A stretch of 64,000 nucleotides of DNA from Thermincola carboxydiphila (GTDB taxonomy: Bacteria; Bacillota; Thermincolia; Thermincolales; UBA2595). Shown here piece by piece: positions 53,348-62,350 of the stretch. The DNA lies in the NCBI GenBank assembly GCA_016841045.1, contig JAENZX010000001.1:205541-269540 (forward strand), written 5' to 3'. Position 1 is the stretch's first letter, and every line of letters starts with the position of its first letter. A program made the position numbers and the translations under genes. Under the pieces are notes generated by a model that saw only the letters and a list, made by a program, of their open reading frames with translations, was not told where the DNA came from and made no database searches.

Positions 53348-53448
53348 TTAAATATCTTCGCTATTTAATCGCATTATATGGATTAGGGGAAGATACAGGT
53401 TGAAATTCATAAAATCCCTAAACTGTTTATTCACCTCTCCAAACAACT

Positions 53449-55392
53449 TTACTTATGTGCATTTTCACATTCTGCTCTCTCTTTTAATAAATATTTATCA
53501 TTCTCTAACGTTAAAAACACATAATTTTTATATTCTTCTGGATAAGTATCAATACCAGTGGTTAAAATTATTTGATATGATAAATTTCCATTTTTCGTAA
53601 ATTCATCTGCTTTCGATAATAACGCAATATTCTTAATCAAGTTTTCTTTATCTATTCCTTCTTTGTTTGGTGTATCTATCATAAGAAATCTAGGAAAATT
53701 AACTTCATTCTTTAAACTTTCAATAAGCATAGTCAAAAAGTACATTAATCTTTTGGGAACAGAAGCGCTGCGTTCACGGTATTCTCTAAAATTAATATTC
53801 GGCATATAATCATCACCTATATATGCCGAATAACAATGTTCATCAGCTAACTTCATTAATTCAAGATAAATATCGCTAAAGCTATTTTTCTTATTTAGCA
53901 TATCTTCTTTTGCTGCACTTAAATACGAGTCAACTTTGATCTTTAATCCTTCTACTTGATTTCTTAATTTAGTTACTTCAATAACTAGATTCTCACGTTT
54001 TTGGGCAAGCTCCTCTGCTCGCTGTAACTCAATAATCTTTGCACTTAATGCACGTTCTCTGCTATCTAATTGCCTTATATGTGCGGAGTTATAATCTGAA
54101 GCAATATCGTGTGTCAATTCACTAATATAATTTTTTATTATTTGAAGCTTGTTATCCACCTCAAGTATATCTGAAACTATATTTGTCATTCTTGCGTTCT
54201 TTTTCTCAAGTAAATTACTCAAAGATAGAACAGCTTTTTTTTTCACTTTCAAAATGTCCAAATATTCATGATCAGTATAAAAAAATTTTTCATACTGATC
54301 TTCATCAATATCATTACCACAAATGCATTTACTTTTCTCTCTTTCGACTTCACGCAGACAATATGGACATGTATTGGGAGTAAACAACCTAAGTTTTTTA
54401 TTAACAAAACGAATTTTTTCTATCTCCTGTAACTCTTTTTTTGCTTCATCAATTAAAAAGAGTATTTTATCTATCGACTGAGTTGTTGCAATTTTAGCAT
54501 GTACTAACGTATCTCTTTCATTTTGATACTGTATTAGAGCCTTTCTTTGTTCATCAACAAGTTTCAATATCTCATTAGAATTGTTTTTTTCATTAATAGC
54601 TACATTTCTTTCAATGATAACTTTTTGAACCATATCTTTGTTTTCATTAATCATTGCTTTAATGTGAATTACATTTGCTAAATCTTCATCTAAAATTTCA
54701 CAAAGAAATTCATCATAACTATCCATTACAGCTTGCTTTTTTTCAAATTCTTTTAATTTCAACTTATAATTACCCAAAGCTGCATAATAATCATTATATG
54801 TTTCCCCCAGGAGCACTTCAAATATTGCTTTTCTAATTTCCAAAGAGTCTGAAATAAAATTAGAGTTATCAGCTTCTTTATATATTTTGTCTACTTCAGT
54901 TGACTGATCATGATAAATTAACCTCATTAAATCAGAAAAGTTTAATTTAAAGTTTCTAATACCTTGAACAATATCAAAAACTTCAATATTCAGCTTTGAT
55001 AATATCCAATCTGAAAATACTGAAGTATCTTGATTAGTTTGATTTCTTAAGACACATGTCTCAATTACCTTTTCATCCTCACCAACAACAAAAATAAGAT
55101 TATCCCCAATATGCCTGGTTAACTCATATCTTTTATCATCTATATCTATTTCTAACTCAACATAATTATCTTCATCATTATAAATTTCCTGGTGCTTTTC
55201 ATTAGCATCCTTGTCATTTTTGTTAAACGATAGCACTCTACCGCCTAGTCCATAATAAAGAAGATTCATAAAAGTACTTTTACCATGCCCATTTGTACCT
55301 TCTAAGATGACAATCCCATCCTCTAAATAAGGTGACTCAAAGCTGTATTTTTTACCACTATATACAACTCTTCTGATTGCTAATCGTCCCAT
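53449..55392 (-). CDS. SMC/Rad50-like ABC ATPase of a three-gene conflict cassette (ABC-3C type)
   Basis: 647 residues. Walker A in ILEGTNGHGKSTFMNLLYYGLGG (~residue 35); long coiled coil ~215-510 interrupted by a zinc-hook-like CPYC...CICG at ~340-362; C-terminal FLMIDTPNKEGID replaces a normal Walker B with Asp-Thr. AT-rich and Lys/Asn-rich compared with neighbours, suggesting transfer. Last of three overlapping genes. ABC-3C systems pair such an ATPase with a small middle component and a third component, and are proposed anti-phage systems. Confidence 0.85.
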   Translation of the reverse strand: MGRLAIRRVVYSGKKYSFESPYLEDGIVILEGTNGHGKSTFMNLLYYGLGGRVLSFNKNDKDANEKHQEIYNDEDNYVELEIDIDDKRYELTRHIGDNLIFVVGEDEKVIETCVLRNQTNQDTSVFSDWILSKLNIEVFDIVQGIRNFKLNFSDLMRLIYHDQSTEVDKIYKEADNSNFISDSLEIRKAIFEVLLGETYNDYYAALGNYKLKLKEFEKKQAVMDSYDEFLCEILDEDLANVIHIKAMINENKDMVQKVIIERNVAINEKNNSNEILKLVDEQRKALIQYQNERDTLVHAKIATTQSIDKILFLIDEAKKELQEIEKIRFVNKKLRLFTPNTCPYCLREVEREKSKCICGNDIDEDQYEKFFYTDHEYLDILKVKKKAVLSLSNLLEKKNARMTNIVSDILEVDNKLQIIKNYISELTHDIASDYNSAHIRQLDSRERALSAKIIELQRAEELAQKRENLVIEVTKLRNQVEGLKIKVDSYLSAAKEDMLNKKNSFSDIYLELMKLADEHCYSAYIGDDYMPNINFREYRERSASVPKRLMYFLTMLIESLKNEVNFPRFLMIDTPNKEGIDKENLIKNIALLSKADEFTKNGNLSYQIILTTGIDTYPEEYKNYVFLTLENDKYLLKERAECENAHK

Positions 55393-55898
55393 CTTGTCAC
55401 CTCACTATATCCGAATATTTTCGTTTGCAAAGTATCTAACTTTAATATTCTTAATCTTGGGATAGCCCGTTTTAACATAGAGCACTTTTCTATATCTTCT
55501 TTTAGAATTCCATCATAAGCTAATTTTTCTAACTGATCACTATGCAAAAGGATAACATCAATACTGCCATTTTTTACACTCTTTTGCAGTCCTACAATAT
55601 TTTGCTTTTCTAAGAAAAATAGTATTCTTTTAATCACAGCTACATCTAAATTTGAATCACAAAATATTTTTACCGCTTTTTCATTATCAAAAATATCTAG
55701 TTTCTCGTTTTTTATAAGCTTCTGAAAGAAAAGGAAATTATTGTTATCCTTAATAAATTCAAAAATTATTCCAAGCCTTCTATAATCTTCGAAAGGCTTT
55801 ATATTACATTCTAGTGCTATTAGTATTGAAATAATCTTAATTGTAACAAAATAATAATCTTCCTCTAATATGAACATCATTCGTTTTTTGCTATCCAT
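55380..55898 (-). CDS. Middle component of the ABC-3C-type cassette
   Basis: 172 residues; overlaps both neighbours (13 bp with the ATPase, 8 bp with the third gene). All-helical in appearance with pattern IKPFEDYRRLGIIFEFI, RILFFLEKQNIVGLQ, ILLHSDQLEKLAYDG and LKLDTLQTKIFGYSEV, like the small winged-helix-like middle components of ABC-three-component systems. Assignment is from memory of the family and the operon position. Confidence 0.65.
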   Translation of the reverse strand: MDSKKRMMFILEEDYYFVTIKIISILIALECNIKPFEDYRRLGIIFEFIKDNNNFLFFQKLIKNEKLDIFDNEKAVKIFCDSNLDVAVIKRILFFLEKQNIVGLQKSVKNGSIDVILLHSDQLEKLAYDGILKEDIEKCSMLKRAIPRLRILKLDTLQTKIFGYSEVTRWDD

Positions 55899-57147
55899 TT
55901 ATTACGCTCCTCTCATCAAGTGCTAGATAGCATTCTTGGAACAGTATTAATATTGTCTTTCTAACCATATCTCTGTCCATAAAAGGGACCTTATATGTTT
56001 TAGACTTATCGATAACTAGTTTTTCAGCTTCATCAGTTAACATCTCTATAGTTGAATTAATTTCTTCTTGTGTAAAACTATCCTTTTTTTCTCGAATAGC
56101 TTGCCTAACTATATTTTTGCATACTCTGTAAATCCTATAATTATAAGCTTTTACCTCTCTGATATCAGAGCATTGACTTTGTTCAAAAGAACCGTCGATG
56201 TATTCTTCTTCCAAATCTTCTAACCTGTCCTTTTCATATGTAGGACATACATACAAGATTTTATCATTAATATCTCTCACATCATCACATTGGATTGTAT
56301 CCCATTTCAAATGGGCGGGGTCTAATTTTTCAACTACTTTCGCATCCTGAACAAGTTCTAAAAATATAGCCTTTACCTCACCTACATGTACAATCCTACT
56401 CAAAAAGTCTTTCTCAAAAGTTCTGGATGCTACCATATCTATCAGTTGAGCCACTATTTTATCAACAAATTTAATTTCAACTCCGTACTGATTACATAAT
56501 TTTATAACAATATCAAAAATACTTTTACGCACATGGTGCTCATTTCTCTGACCAAAATTCCATTCGATTAGATCAAAAAATTTTTTCCATTTTTCCATAT
56601 CCATAGAATCCCAAAGTTGTTCATAAACAGTTATATCTTGGGTATGCTTTTTATGCTGCTCAAGATAATAATTTTTAAATATTGGCAGTACAAAGGGTAA
56701 TGCTTTGTCGTAATTCTTTTCAATAAGTAACTCTAATAAAGGTTTCTCCGGAAGTTCTTCCTTCATTCCCTTTAATACTCCGACTTTATTTTCTTTTGCA
56801 ATTGATGTGTTTGTATAAAAAACTAATTTGATACTTTCTGAAGATTCTACTATCCCATACCAATTATCGAAAAAGATTCTTAATGAATTTTTTATTTCTT
56901 GACTGTTCATCGAAAAGGCTGACTCATAAGATTTATTTTGTTCAGTAGTATACTCTGCTTTTTCACTACTTACATCAACTTCTAGTACATCATCAATGTG
57001 TTCGATAGTACAAAATAATGCTTTTTTCCCATCAATAAGGGCAGTCAATAGTCGTTCAACAGCCCTTAATTTTTGTAACTCTAATCCTTTTAGACTAGCA
57101 TCTGCATCAGTATCGATACGATCGGTTTTTAATAAGTTATTTATCAT
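55891..57147 (-). CDS. Third component of the ABC-3C-type cassette, effector domain unknown
   Basis: 418 residues, first gene of the cassette. C-terminal half (EQLWDSMDMEKWKKFFDLIEWNFGQRNEHHVRKSIFDIVIKLCNQYG to LFQECYLALDERSV) looks like the conserved C-terminal region of such components. I see no nuclease, protease or TIR motif in the N-terminal 150 residues. No Walker motif, no membrane segment. No clear ribosome site beyond an AT-rich leader. Confidence 0.6.
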   Translation of the reverse strand: MINNLLKTDRIDTDADASLKGLELQKLRAVERLLTALIDGKKALFCTIEHIDDVLEVDVSSEKAEYTTEQNKSYESAFSMNSQEIKNSLRIFFDNWYGIVESSESIKLVFYTNTSIAKENKVGVLKGMKEELPEKPLLELLIEKNYDKALPFVLPIFKNYYLEQHKKHTQDITVYEQLWDSMDMEKWKKFFDLIEWNFGQRNEHHVRKSIFDIVIKLCNQYGVEIKFVDKIVAQLIDMVASRTFEKDFLSRIVHVGEVKAIFLELVQDAKVVEKLDPAHLKWDTIQCDDVRDINDKILYVCPTYEKDRLEDLEEEYIDGSFEQSQCSDIREVKAYNYRIYRVCKNIVRQAIREKKDSFTQEEINSTIEMLTDEAEKLVIDKSKTYKVPFMDRDMVRKTILILFQECYLALDERSVING

Positions 57148-57798
57148 TATTTCACTCCCGTACTTTGCTGCTAGCTTATTTAAAATATGTGATTATTACT
57201 TATATCATCTTTACTATAAAATTAAAATAATTCTTCAACAGGAACACTATCTACTGGATTGAAATTACATTAAATTCCACCTGCTAACAATTATGAATCT
57301 AATTCAATTTTGCATTATAGGTTTCCCCATTACCAAACAATGGCTTGGAATTTCTTCTTCGCTGCCAACCATAGGCTCTCAAGTTAGCACAATACGATTT
57401 GAGACTATTTATACTAGTTCTAAGCCCAAAACAAATTTGCTGTTTTATTTCAATTTAATATGTTTCTCATTGTATAAGATACCAACTTCCCCTAATAGAC
57501 ATTAGTGTCAACTAATCCTATTCCAAATTTCAATTATATATTGGTTTCTATCCCAAACACGACATTCCTCCTTTTTCCATATTTGTTCCAACAAAATCCA
57601 AATACGCATTCCTTCTTGGATTTTTTTGGAATAAACATTGTACATTAACCCCGATTTTCTCAATTAATTTAACAATTGAACGATTTTAGGAACGAAATCT
57701 TATTCAAACATACTGCTACACGGTGAACGAAAATCAATTTAAAATAAACACTCTAGCGAAAATTATGTAGAAACCTATTGCTAGGATTCATTCATGGA
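57148..57798. other. AT-rich intergenic stretch without recognised features
   Basis: About 650 bp of AT-rich sequence upstream of the ABC-3C-type cassette. It presumably holds the cassette promoter (AT-rich near 57160-57230). Short open frames have no start signals. I see no repeat or RNA here. Confidence 0.6.
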
Positions 57799-57917
57799 AG
57801 AGGGGGTGGGTTTTTCCGGAGTGGCGAGTCTGACATCCGCTTGTCGGCGATCGACGAAGGAGGGAGCCGGTAACAAGCTGAGTTGTTGCCGCCGCGGAGG
57901 AAATGCCCATCCCCTCT
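57799..57917. ncRNA. GC-rich structured element of unknown identity
   Basis: 119 nt closed by AGAGGGGGTGGG / CCCATCCCCTCT (12 pairs, one G-U), with TTTTTCC / GGAGGAAA inside and further hairpins (GGTAACAA / TTGTTGCC; GTCG-GCGAT-CGAC; CCGGAGTGG... CCGCCGCGG). Its GC content is far above the flanking AT-rich DNA. No open frame. It resembles a structured RNA or transposon end; class not recognised. Confidence 0.5.
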
Positions 57918-57959
57918 GCTAGAATTAATTTTAGAATACTAGGTTTCTAAAATAATTAA

Positions 57960-58331
57960 GTAAACCGCATCACCTACAACCGCTCCATCACCGGCATGGA
58001 CAACTCCCCCAGACCGTACTCCACCTTCTGGGCAGGAGAAAAATTCATTCTTTCTGCCGACACCACCGATACCGGTGGGTCAGCCACAAAGGCGCAGTCC
58101 GTCACCGTAACCATGCCCGCAGCCGGAGCTGCTGCCAACCTGCTGCCTAACGCCGACAAGACCTCGTGGTCAGACGAAATGTGGCAGGAAAGTTTCACAA
58201 ATCTAAGCGACGGCCCATACAAATTCACCTTCACTGCTATATACACCAATGGAGCTGTCAAAACTCATGATATATGGATAAACATAAGCGGCTCAACCTA
58301 CGACTACTTCAGCTTTCACCGTGCGGAGTAA
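57960..58331 (+). pseudogene. C-terminal fragment of a large surface/secreted protein
   Basis: Open from an in-frame TAA at 57957 to TAA 58329-58331 with no start or ribosome site: NRITYNRSITGMDNSPRPYSTFWAGEKFILSADTTDTGG...SGSTYDYFSFHRAE. Beta-sandwich, Thr/Ser-rich, like terminal domains of large clostridial exported proteins. The 5' part is gone and the boundary lies just after the GC-rich element. GC-rich codon use differs from the AT-rich cassette upstream. Confidence 0.65.
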
Positions 58332-58332
58332 A

Positions 58333-58530
58333 AGATTGAACCGCGGAGGTGAATGGATTCATCTCTGGCAGAAGAAGAGGACGCAAAGCACGCAAAGAGT
58401 TAAATGATTGTTTAACAAAAGTAACACTGCTGCCGTATAGAAAACTTAAGTTGGCGTTGCCAGTTTCCCTCTGCGCTCTTTAATCCCTCAGACCCTTAAG
58501 CAGTACCCATGAGCCCCTCTGTGTTAATTG
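58333..58530. repeat. Second copy of the CACAGAG/CGCAAAG-type palindromic element
   Basis: AACCGCGGAGG, then AGGACGCAAAGCACGCAAAGAGTTAA on the left; CTCTGCGCTCTTTAATC and CCCCTCTGTGTTAATTG on the right. The motifs pair imperfectly across ~110 nt and resemble the element at 24589-24748. Confidence 0.55.
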
Positions 58531-58565
58531 TTTTTTTGCTATTAAAAATTACCCTAATTATATTG

Positions 58566-58588
58566 TGTACTATCTGTACAGAATGTAC
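58566..58588 (+). promoter_or_regulatory. Three TGTAC iterons upstream of the toxin-antitoxin pair
   Basis: TGTAC at 58566, 58575 and 58584, exactly 9 bp apart, with a TATGAT -10-like element at 58593-58598. Likely the antitoxin-binding operator. Confidence 0.6.
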
Positions 58589-58626
58589 ATAATATGATAG
58601 CATAGGGGGTGAAAGGGGCGATGACA

Positions 58627-59046
58627 ATGTTATCCGAATTGAAATTTACAGATGCCCGCAAAGAATTTTCAACTTTATATGATGAAGTTTATATTGGTGG
58701 TAAACCAGTGATTGTAAAGAGAAAACAAAAAGAACAAGTTATACTGCTCAATGCAGACTTACAAAAAATGCTTCTATCTGCTTATTCACTAAAACCGGAA
58801 GTAGAATCCGAAGAAGATGGCTCTGTAACATTATCTTTAGACTCACTTGAAATCTATGTTAACGATGAAAGTTTAGAAAAAGCTGTATATCAATTGATTC
58901 AAGATTTAAAAATGTATGCATCAGATTATATCCAACGTTCTCAGCTATTTTTAAATGCACCAAATCGTCGTTCACATTTCCCATATATTTTGAGAATATT
59001 GTTGTGCGAAAATGACGAAGAAATTCGTGGAATGCTGGAGTTATAA
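58627..59046 (+). CDS. Phd/YefM-like antitoxin
   Basis: 139 residues from the ATG at 58627 (AAAGGGG 8 nt upstream); ATG 58621 and GTG 58609 are alternatives. N-terminal MLSELKFTDARKEFSTLYDEVYIGGKPVIVKRKQKEQVILLNADL matches the Phd/YefM fold. A longer C-terminal region (about 85 residues) would hold the toxin-binding part. Followed directly by a HicA-like gene. Confidence 0.78.
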   Translation: MLSELKFTDARKEFSTLYDEVYIGGKPVIVKRKQKEQVILLNADLQKMLLSAYSLKPEVESEEDGSVTLSLDSLEIYVNDESLEKAVYQLIQDLKMYASDYIQRSQLFLNAPNRRSHFPYILRILLCENDEEIRGMLEL

Positions 59047-59271
59047 TTGGCACCCAAATTCAGAGACTTAAAACGCTATTGTGATAAAAATGGCTGGGTT
59101 TTAATCCGCGACACCGACCATTGGTATTATGAAAAGGTTCTGTCAAACGGTATAGTTCTGAAAACTAAAGTTAGTCATGCCGTACAAAAAGAAATTCCCA
59201 GGTTCCTTTGGATCAAAATTTTAAAACATCAGTTGAAAATTACCGAACAGGAATTTTGGGATAGTTTATAA
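59047..59271 (+). CDS. HicA-like mRNA interferase toxin
   Basis: 74 residues from a TTG immediately after the antitoxin TAA (GGAG 8 nt upstream). FRDLKRYCDKNGWVLIRDTDHWYYEKVLSNGIVLKTKVSHA is a HicA-type double-stranded-RNA-binding fold with the catalytic-type His (DTDHWYY). HicA usually pairs with HicB; here it pairs with a Phd-like antitoxin. Confidence 0.75.
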   Translation: MAPKFRDLKRYCDKNGWVLIRDTDHWYYEKVLSNGIVLKTKVSHAVQKEIPRFLWIKILKHQLKITEQEFWDSL

Positions 59272-59275
59272 TTAC

Positions 59276-59300
59276 AAGACCTTCATAACCCGAGGGTCTT
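59276..59300 (+). terminator. Terminator after the toxin gene
   Basis: AAGACC / GGTCTT stem, followed by TTTAACTTG. Confidence 0.65.
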
Positions 59301-59392
59301 TTTAACTTGCCTTTATAATATAAAAACAAGCCATATTAGAGAGAATATATTATAGAAATATCATTAAGATTACCTGAGAAAGGAAAACTGAT

Positions 59393-60814
59393 ATGGCAGT
59401 CAAAAAGGCCTCAAATGTTACCGCAGTTTTAATAGGAGCCGGTTTGCGCGGCCGTGAGGTATACGGCCAATATGCAAGGCGGCACCCGCAAAACCTTAAA
59501 TTCATGGCAGTAGCTGACCCCCATAAGGATCGCCGGGGATTATTCTGCGATGCACACGATATACCTGAAGTTAGGGCTTTTGATTCCTGGGAAGACCTTT
59601 TGGATTCTCACAATGGCAAACTGGCAGACTCAGCCTTTATATGCACACAGGACAGTCTTCATTTTCAGCCTGCTGTGAAGGCCTTGGAATTGGGTTACAA
59701 CCTTGTTCTGGAAAAGCCCATTTCCCCCAGTCTTGACGAGTGCCAAAAGCTTGCTGCGGCAGTAAAAGATAAAGGACTCATAGTACAGGTCTGTCACGTC
59801 CTGCGGTTCACTAAATTCTGGCAGACTGTAAAACAGTTAGTCGATTCCGGCAGAATTGGCAGAATCGTACACTATGATCACTCGGAGAATGTTTCATACT
59901 GGCATTTTGGACACTCTTATGTAAGGGGCCATTACAAAGATGCAGCTGCCTCTTCACCCGTGATACTGGCAAAATCCTGCCATGACCTGGACCTAATGTA
60001 CTGGGTTATAGGAGAAAAACCCTTAACAGTCCAGTCAACGGGAGACCTGTCCTTTTACCGGCCGGAAAATGCTCCCCAAGGTTCCCCGGAGCGCTGCACC
60101 GACGGGTGTCCGGAAGCCGAAGATTGCCCCTGGTATGCCCCGAGGTTATATGTAACAGCCGAGCCCCTGCTGAGGATTGGCCTTCATGCCCCATCTGCCC
60201 TCACCCGCCTTGGAGCCCGGCTGGCGGTTAATCACAGAAACACCTTGAAGTTCTTCAGCCGTTTTAATAAGCGGCTTAAAAACATTGTGGACTGGGACCA
60301 GTTTCCTTCCACCGTCGTAACAACTGACCTGTCAACTGAAGGAAAAATGAAGGCACTAAGAGAAGGCCCCTTCGGAAAATGCATTTTTAAATGCGGCAAT
60401 AATGTCTTAGATCATCAGATTACCACATATACTTTTCCTGGTGGGACTACCGGTACCCTAACACTGCACGGTGTTTCGGACCTGGAGGGAAGGGAACTGC
60501 GAATATTTGGGACAAAAGGTTCTATTCGCGGTTCTTTCCGTTACAACGGTGAAGAAATTACAGTTACAGATTTCAGGTATTCGAAGAAAGAGACTGTTTA
60601 TCGTGCCGGCTTGTCTATGGGCGGCCACGGAGGCGGCGATTTTGGTCTAATGAACTCTTTTGTCAGGGTCATGAGAGGCCAGTTATCCCCTACCGAAGCG
60701 GGAGCAGATGTGGAGAACGCCCTGGAAGCTCACTATATGGCCTTTGCAGCAGAAGATGCCAGAGAAGCAGACCGCACACTTGATATGGCTGCATACAGAT
60801 TACCCAAGCAATAA
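59393..60814 (+). CDS. Gfo/Idh/MocA-family oxidoreductase
   Basis: 473 residues. Rossmann motif VLIGAGLRGREVYGQYARRHP; EKPISPSLDECQKLA holds the conserved Lys-Pro; C-terminal alpha/beta substrate domain. A Cys-rich insert (CTDGCPEAEDCPWYAP, ~residues 238-253) is unusual and could bind metal. Longer than the typical 350-400 residues. Probably a sugar or inositol dehydrogenase; substrate unknown. Confidence 0.88.
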   Translation: MAVKKASNVTAVLIGAGLRGREVYGQYARRHPQNLKFMAVADPHKDRRGLFCDAHDIPEVRAFDSWEDLLDSHNGKLADSAFICTQDSLHFQPAVKALELGYNLVLEKPISPSLDECQKLAAAVKDKGLIVQVCHVLRFTKFWQTVKQLVDSGRIGRIVHYDHSENVSYWHFGHSYVRGHYKDAAASSPVILAKSCHDLDLMYWVIGEKPLTVQSTGDLSFYRPENAPQGSPERCTDGCPEAEDCPWYAPRLYVTAEPLLRIGLHAPSALTRLGARLAVNHRNTLKFFSRFNKRLKNIVDWDQFPSTVVTTDLSTEGKMKALREGPFGKCIFKCGNNVLDHQITTYTFPGGTTGTLTLHGVSDLEGRELRIFGTKGSIRGSFRYNGEEITVTDFRYSKKETVYRAGLSMGGHGGGDFGLMNSFVRVMRGQLSPTEAGADVENALEAHYMAFAAEDAREADRTLDMAAYRLPKQ

Positions 60815-60983
60815 ACAGGAAGTGATTTTGTTTTGTTAACAATTTGTGAAATTTAATCAGGTTAATGAAATATGAATTGACTATAAAGCCCCTCTCAATT
60901 ATATTTATATATAATAAAAACTGACTAATCTGAATGGACATGGTTTTCTGGGGAACTATATAAGCAACTGCAACTTGAAGCTA

Positions 60984-62318
60984 ATGCCGCAAGTAAGGAG
61001 ATGTTTTACCATAGAAAACCTGTTCTGGAGTCTGTTTAAAATACTGGCTGCTCTGTTTTTGGTGTTTTTGAACGGTTTCTTTGTGGCAGCCGAGTTTTCG
61101 TTGGTCAAAGTTAGAAAAACCCGCCTGGCTGAACTCAGTGAAGCAGGGTCAAAAAGAGCTTCAAAGGCTTTGGATGTTACCTCCAGGCTTGATTCCTATC
61201 TTTCTGCATGTCAATTAGGGATTACCTTGGCCTCCCTAGGCCTTGGCTGGCTTGGTGAACCTGCCATAGCTACACTGTTAGAACCTCTTTTTATTGAAGT
61301 TGCCGGTTGGTCTGCGGTTTTGACCCATACTATAGCGTCTTTAATAGCCTTTACTATTATCACTTTTCTTCATATCGTCCTGGGGGAACTAGTACCCAAA
61401 TCCCTGGCAATCCAAAGGTCAGACCAAACAGCTCTGGCTACTGCGGGTTCACTCAAGGCTTTCTACCGCGCCTTTTATCCAGTAATTGGCGCTTTGAACT
61501 GGGTAGCCAATGTAATACTGAAGATTTTTGATATTCATCCGGCAAATGAAGCTGATCTGGCCCATAGTGAAGAAGAACTGCGAATGCTGGTTGATGTCAG
61601 TCAAAAACACGGTTTCCTGGATAAGATGGAAGGTACTTTACTGGACAATGTCTTCGAATTCTCCGACAGAGTTGCAGGGGAAGTAATGATCCCCCGCCAG
61701 GACATGATATGTATGTACCTTCAGGACACCCCCGAAGAAATTTTTAAAGTGGCGCAGGAGTACGGGCATACCCGTTACCCTTTGTGTGATGATGATAAAG
61801 ACAATATAGTCGGCCTGATTCACATAAGAGACCTGCTGCTGCTGGGTGAAAACAGCAATATAACTGATATTTCAAAGTTGAAGCGTGAAGTACTGATTGT
61901 GCCGGAGACAGTTCCGATTTCTCATCTTATCCAAAAAATGCGGAGCCTTAGAACCCATATGGCTGTAGTAGCTGATGAGTTTGGCGGCACCGCGGGGCTG
62001 ATTACCATTGAGGATATTATTGAGGAATTGATTGGAGAAATATATGATGAGTTTGATCAGGATGATCCAGATATCAAGAAGATCAGCGATTTTGAATTTG
62101 AGTTAAACGGGCGCGTATTGTTGGAGGATGTTACAGAACTTACAGGTATAAGTCTGGATGAACAGGAAGTCCTGACCGTTGGCGGATATATATTCGCACG
62201 GCTTGGCAGTAAACCCAAAAAAGGGGATTCGATTAATGTAGGCGACCATGTTTTTCAGGTTCTGGAAGTAGCCGGGACCAGAATATTAAAAGTGAAAATT
62301 TTAAAGAAACAATCTTAA
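60984..62318 (+). CDS. CNNM/CorC-type membrane protein with CBS domains
   Basis: About 444 residues. DUF21 membrane domain (FLVFLNGFFVAAEFSLVKVRKTRLAEL), two CBS domains and a CorC_HlyC domain (FELNGRVLLEDVTELTGISLDEQEVLTVGGYI). Linked to Mg/Co or other cation efflux. The start is uncertain: ATG 60984 and TTG 60975 lack a site, while AAGGAG at 60995-61000 points to an ATA at 61011. Confidence 0.88.
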   Translation: MPQVRRCFTIENLFWSLFKILAALFLVFLNGFFVAAEFSLVKVRKTRLAELSEAGSKRASKALDVTSRLDSYLSACQLGITLASLGLGWLGEPAIATLLEPLFIEVAGWSAVLTHTIASLIAFTIITFLHIVLGELVPKSLAIQRSDQTALATAGSLKAFYRAFYPVIGALNWVANVILKIFDIHPANEADLAHSEEELRMLVDVSQKHGFLDKMEGTLLDNVFEFSDRVAGEVMIPRQDMICMYLQDTPEEIFKVAQEYGHTRYPLCDDDKDNIVGLIHIRDLLLLGENSNITDISKLKREVLIVPETVPISHLIQKMRSLRTHMAVVADEFGGTAGLITIEDIIEELIGEIYDEFDQDDPDIKKISDFEFELNGRVLLEDVTELTGISLDEQEVLTVGGYIFARLGSKPKKGDSINVGDHVFQVLEVAGTRILKVKILKKQS

Positions 62319-62350
62319 AATTTAGATATTAATAAGGAGGAGAGAAAATT

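Noticed and set aside
57293-57505. Short plus-strand frame in the AT-rich gap
   Set aside because: No ribosome site, random-looking composition.
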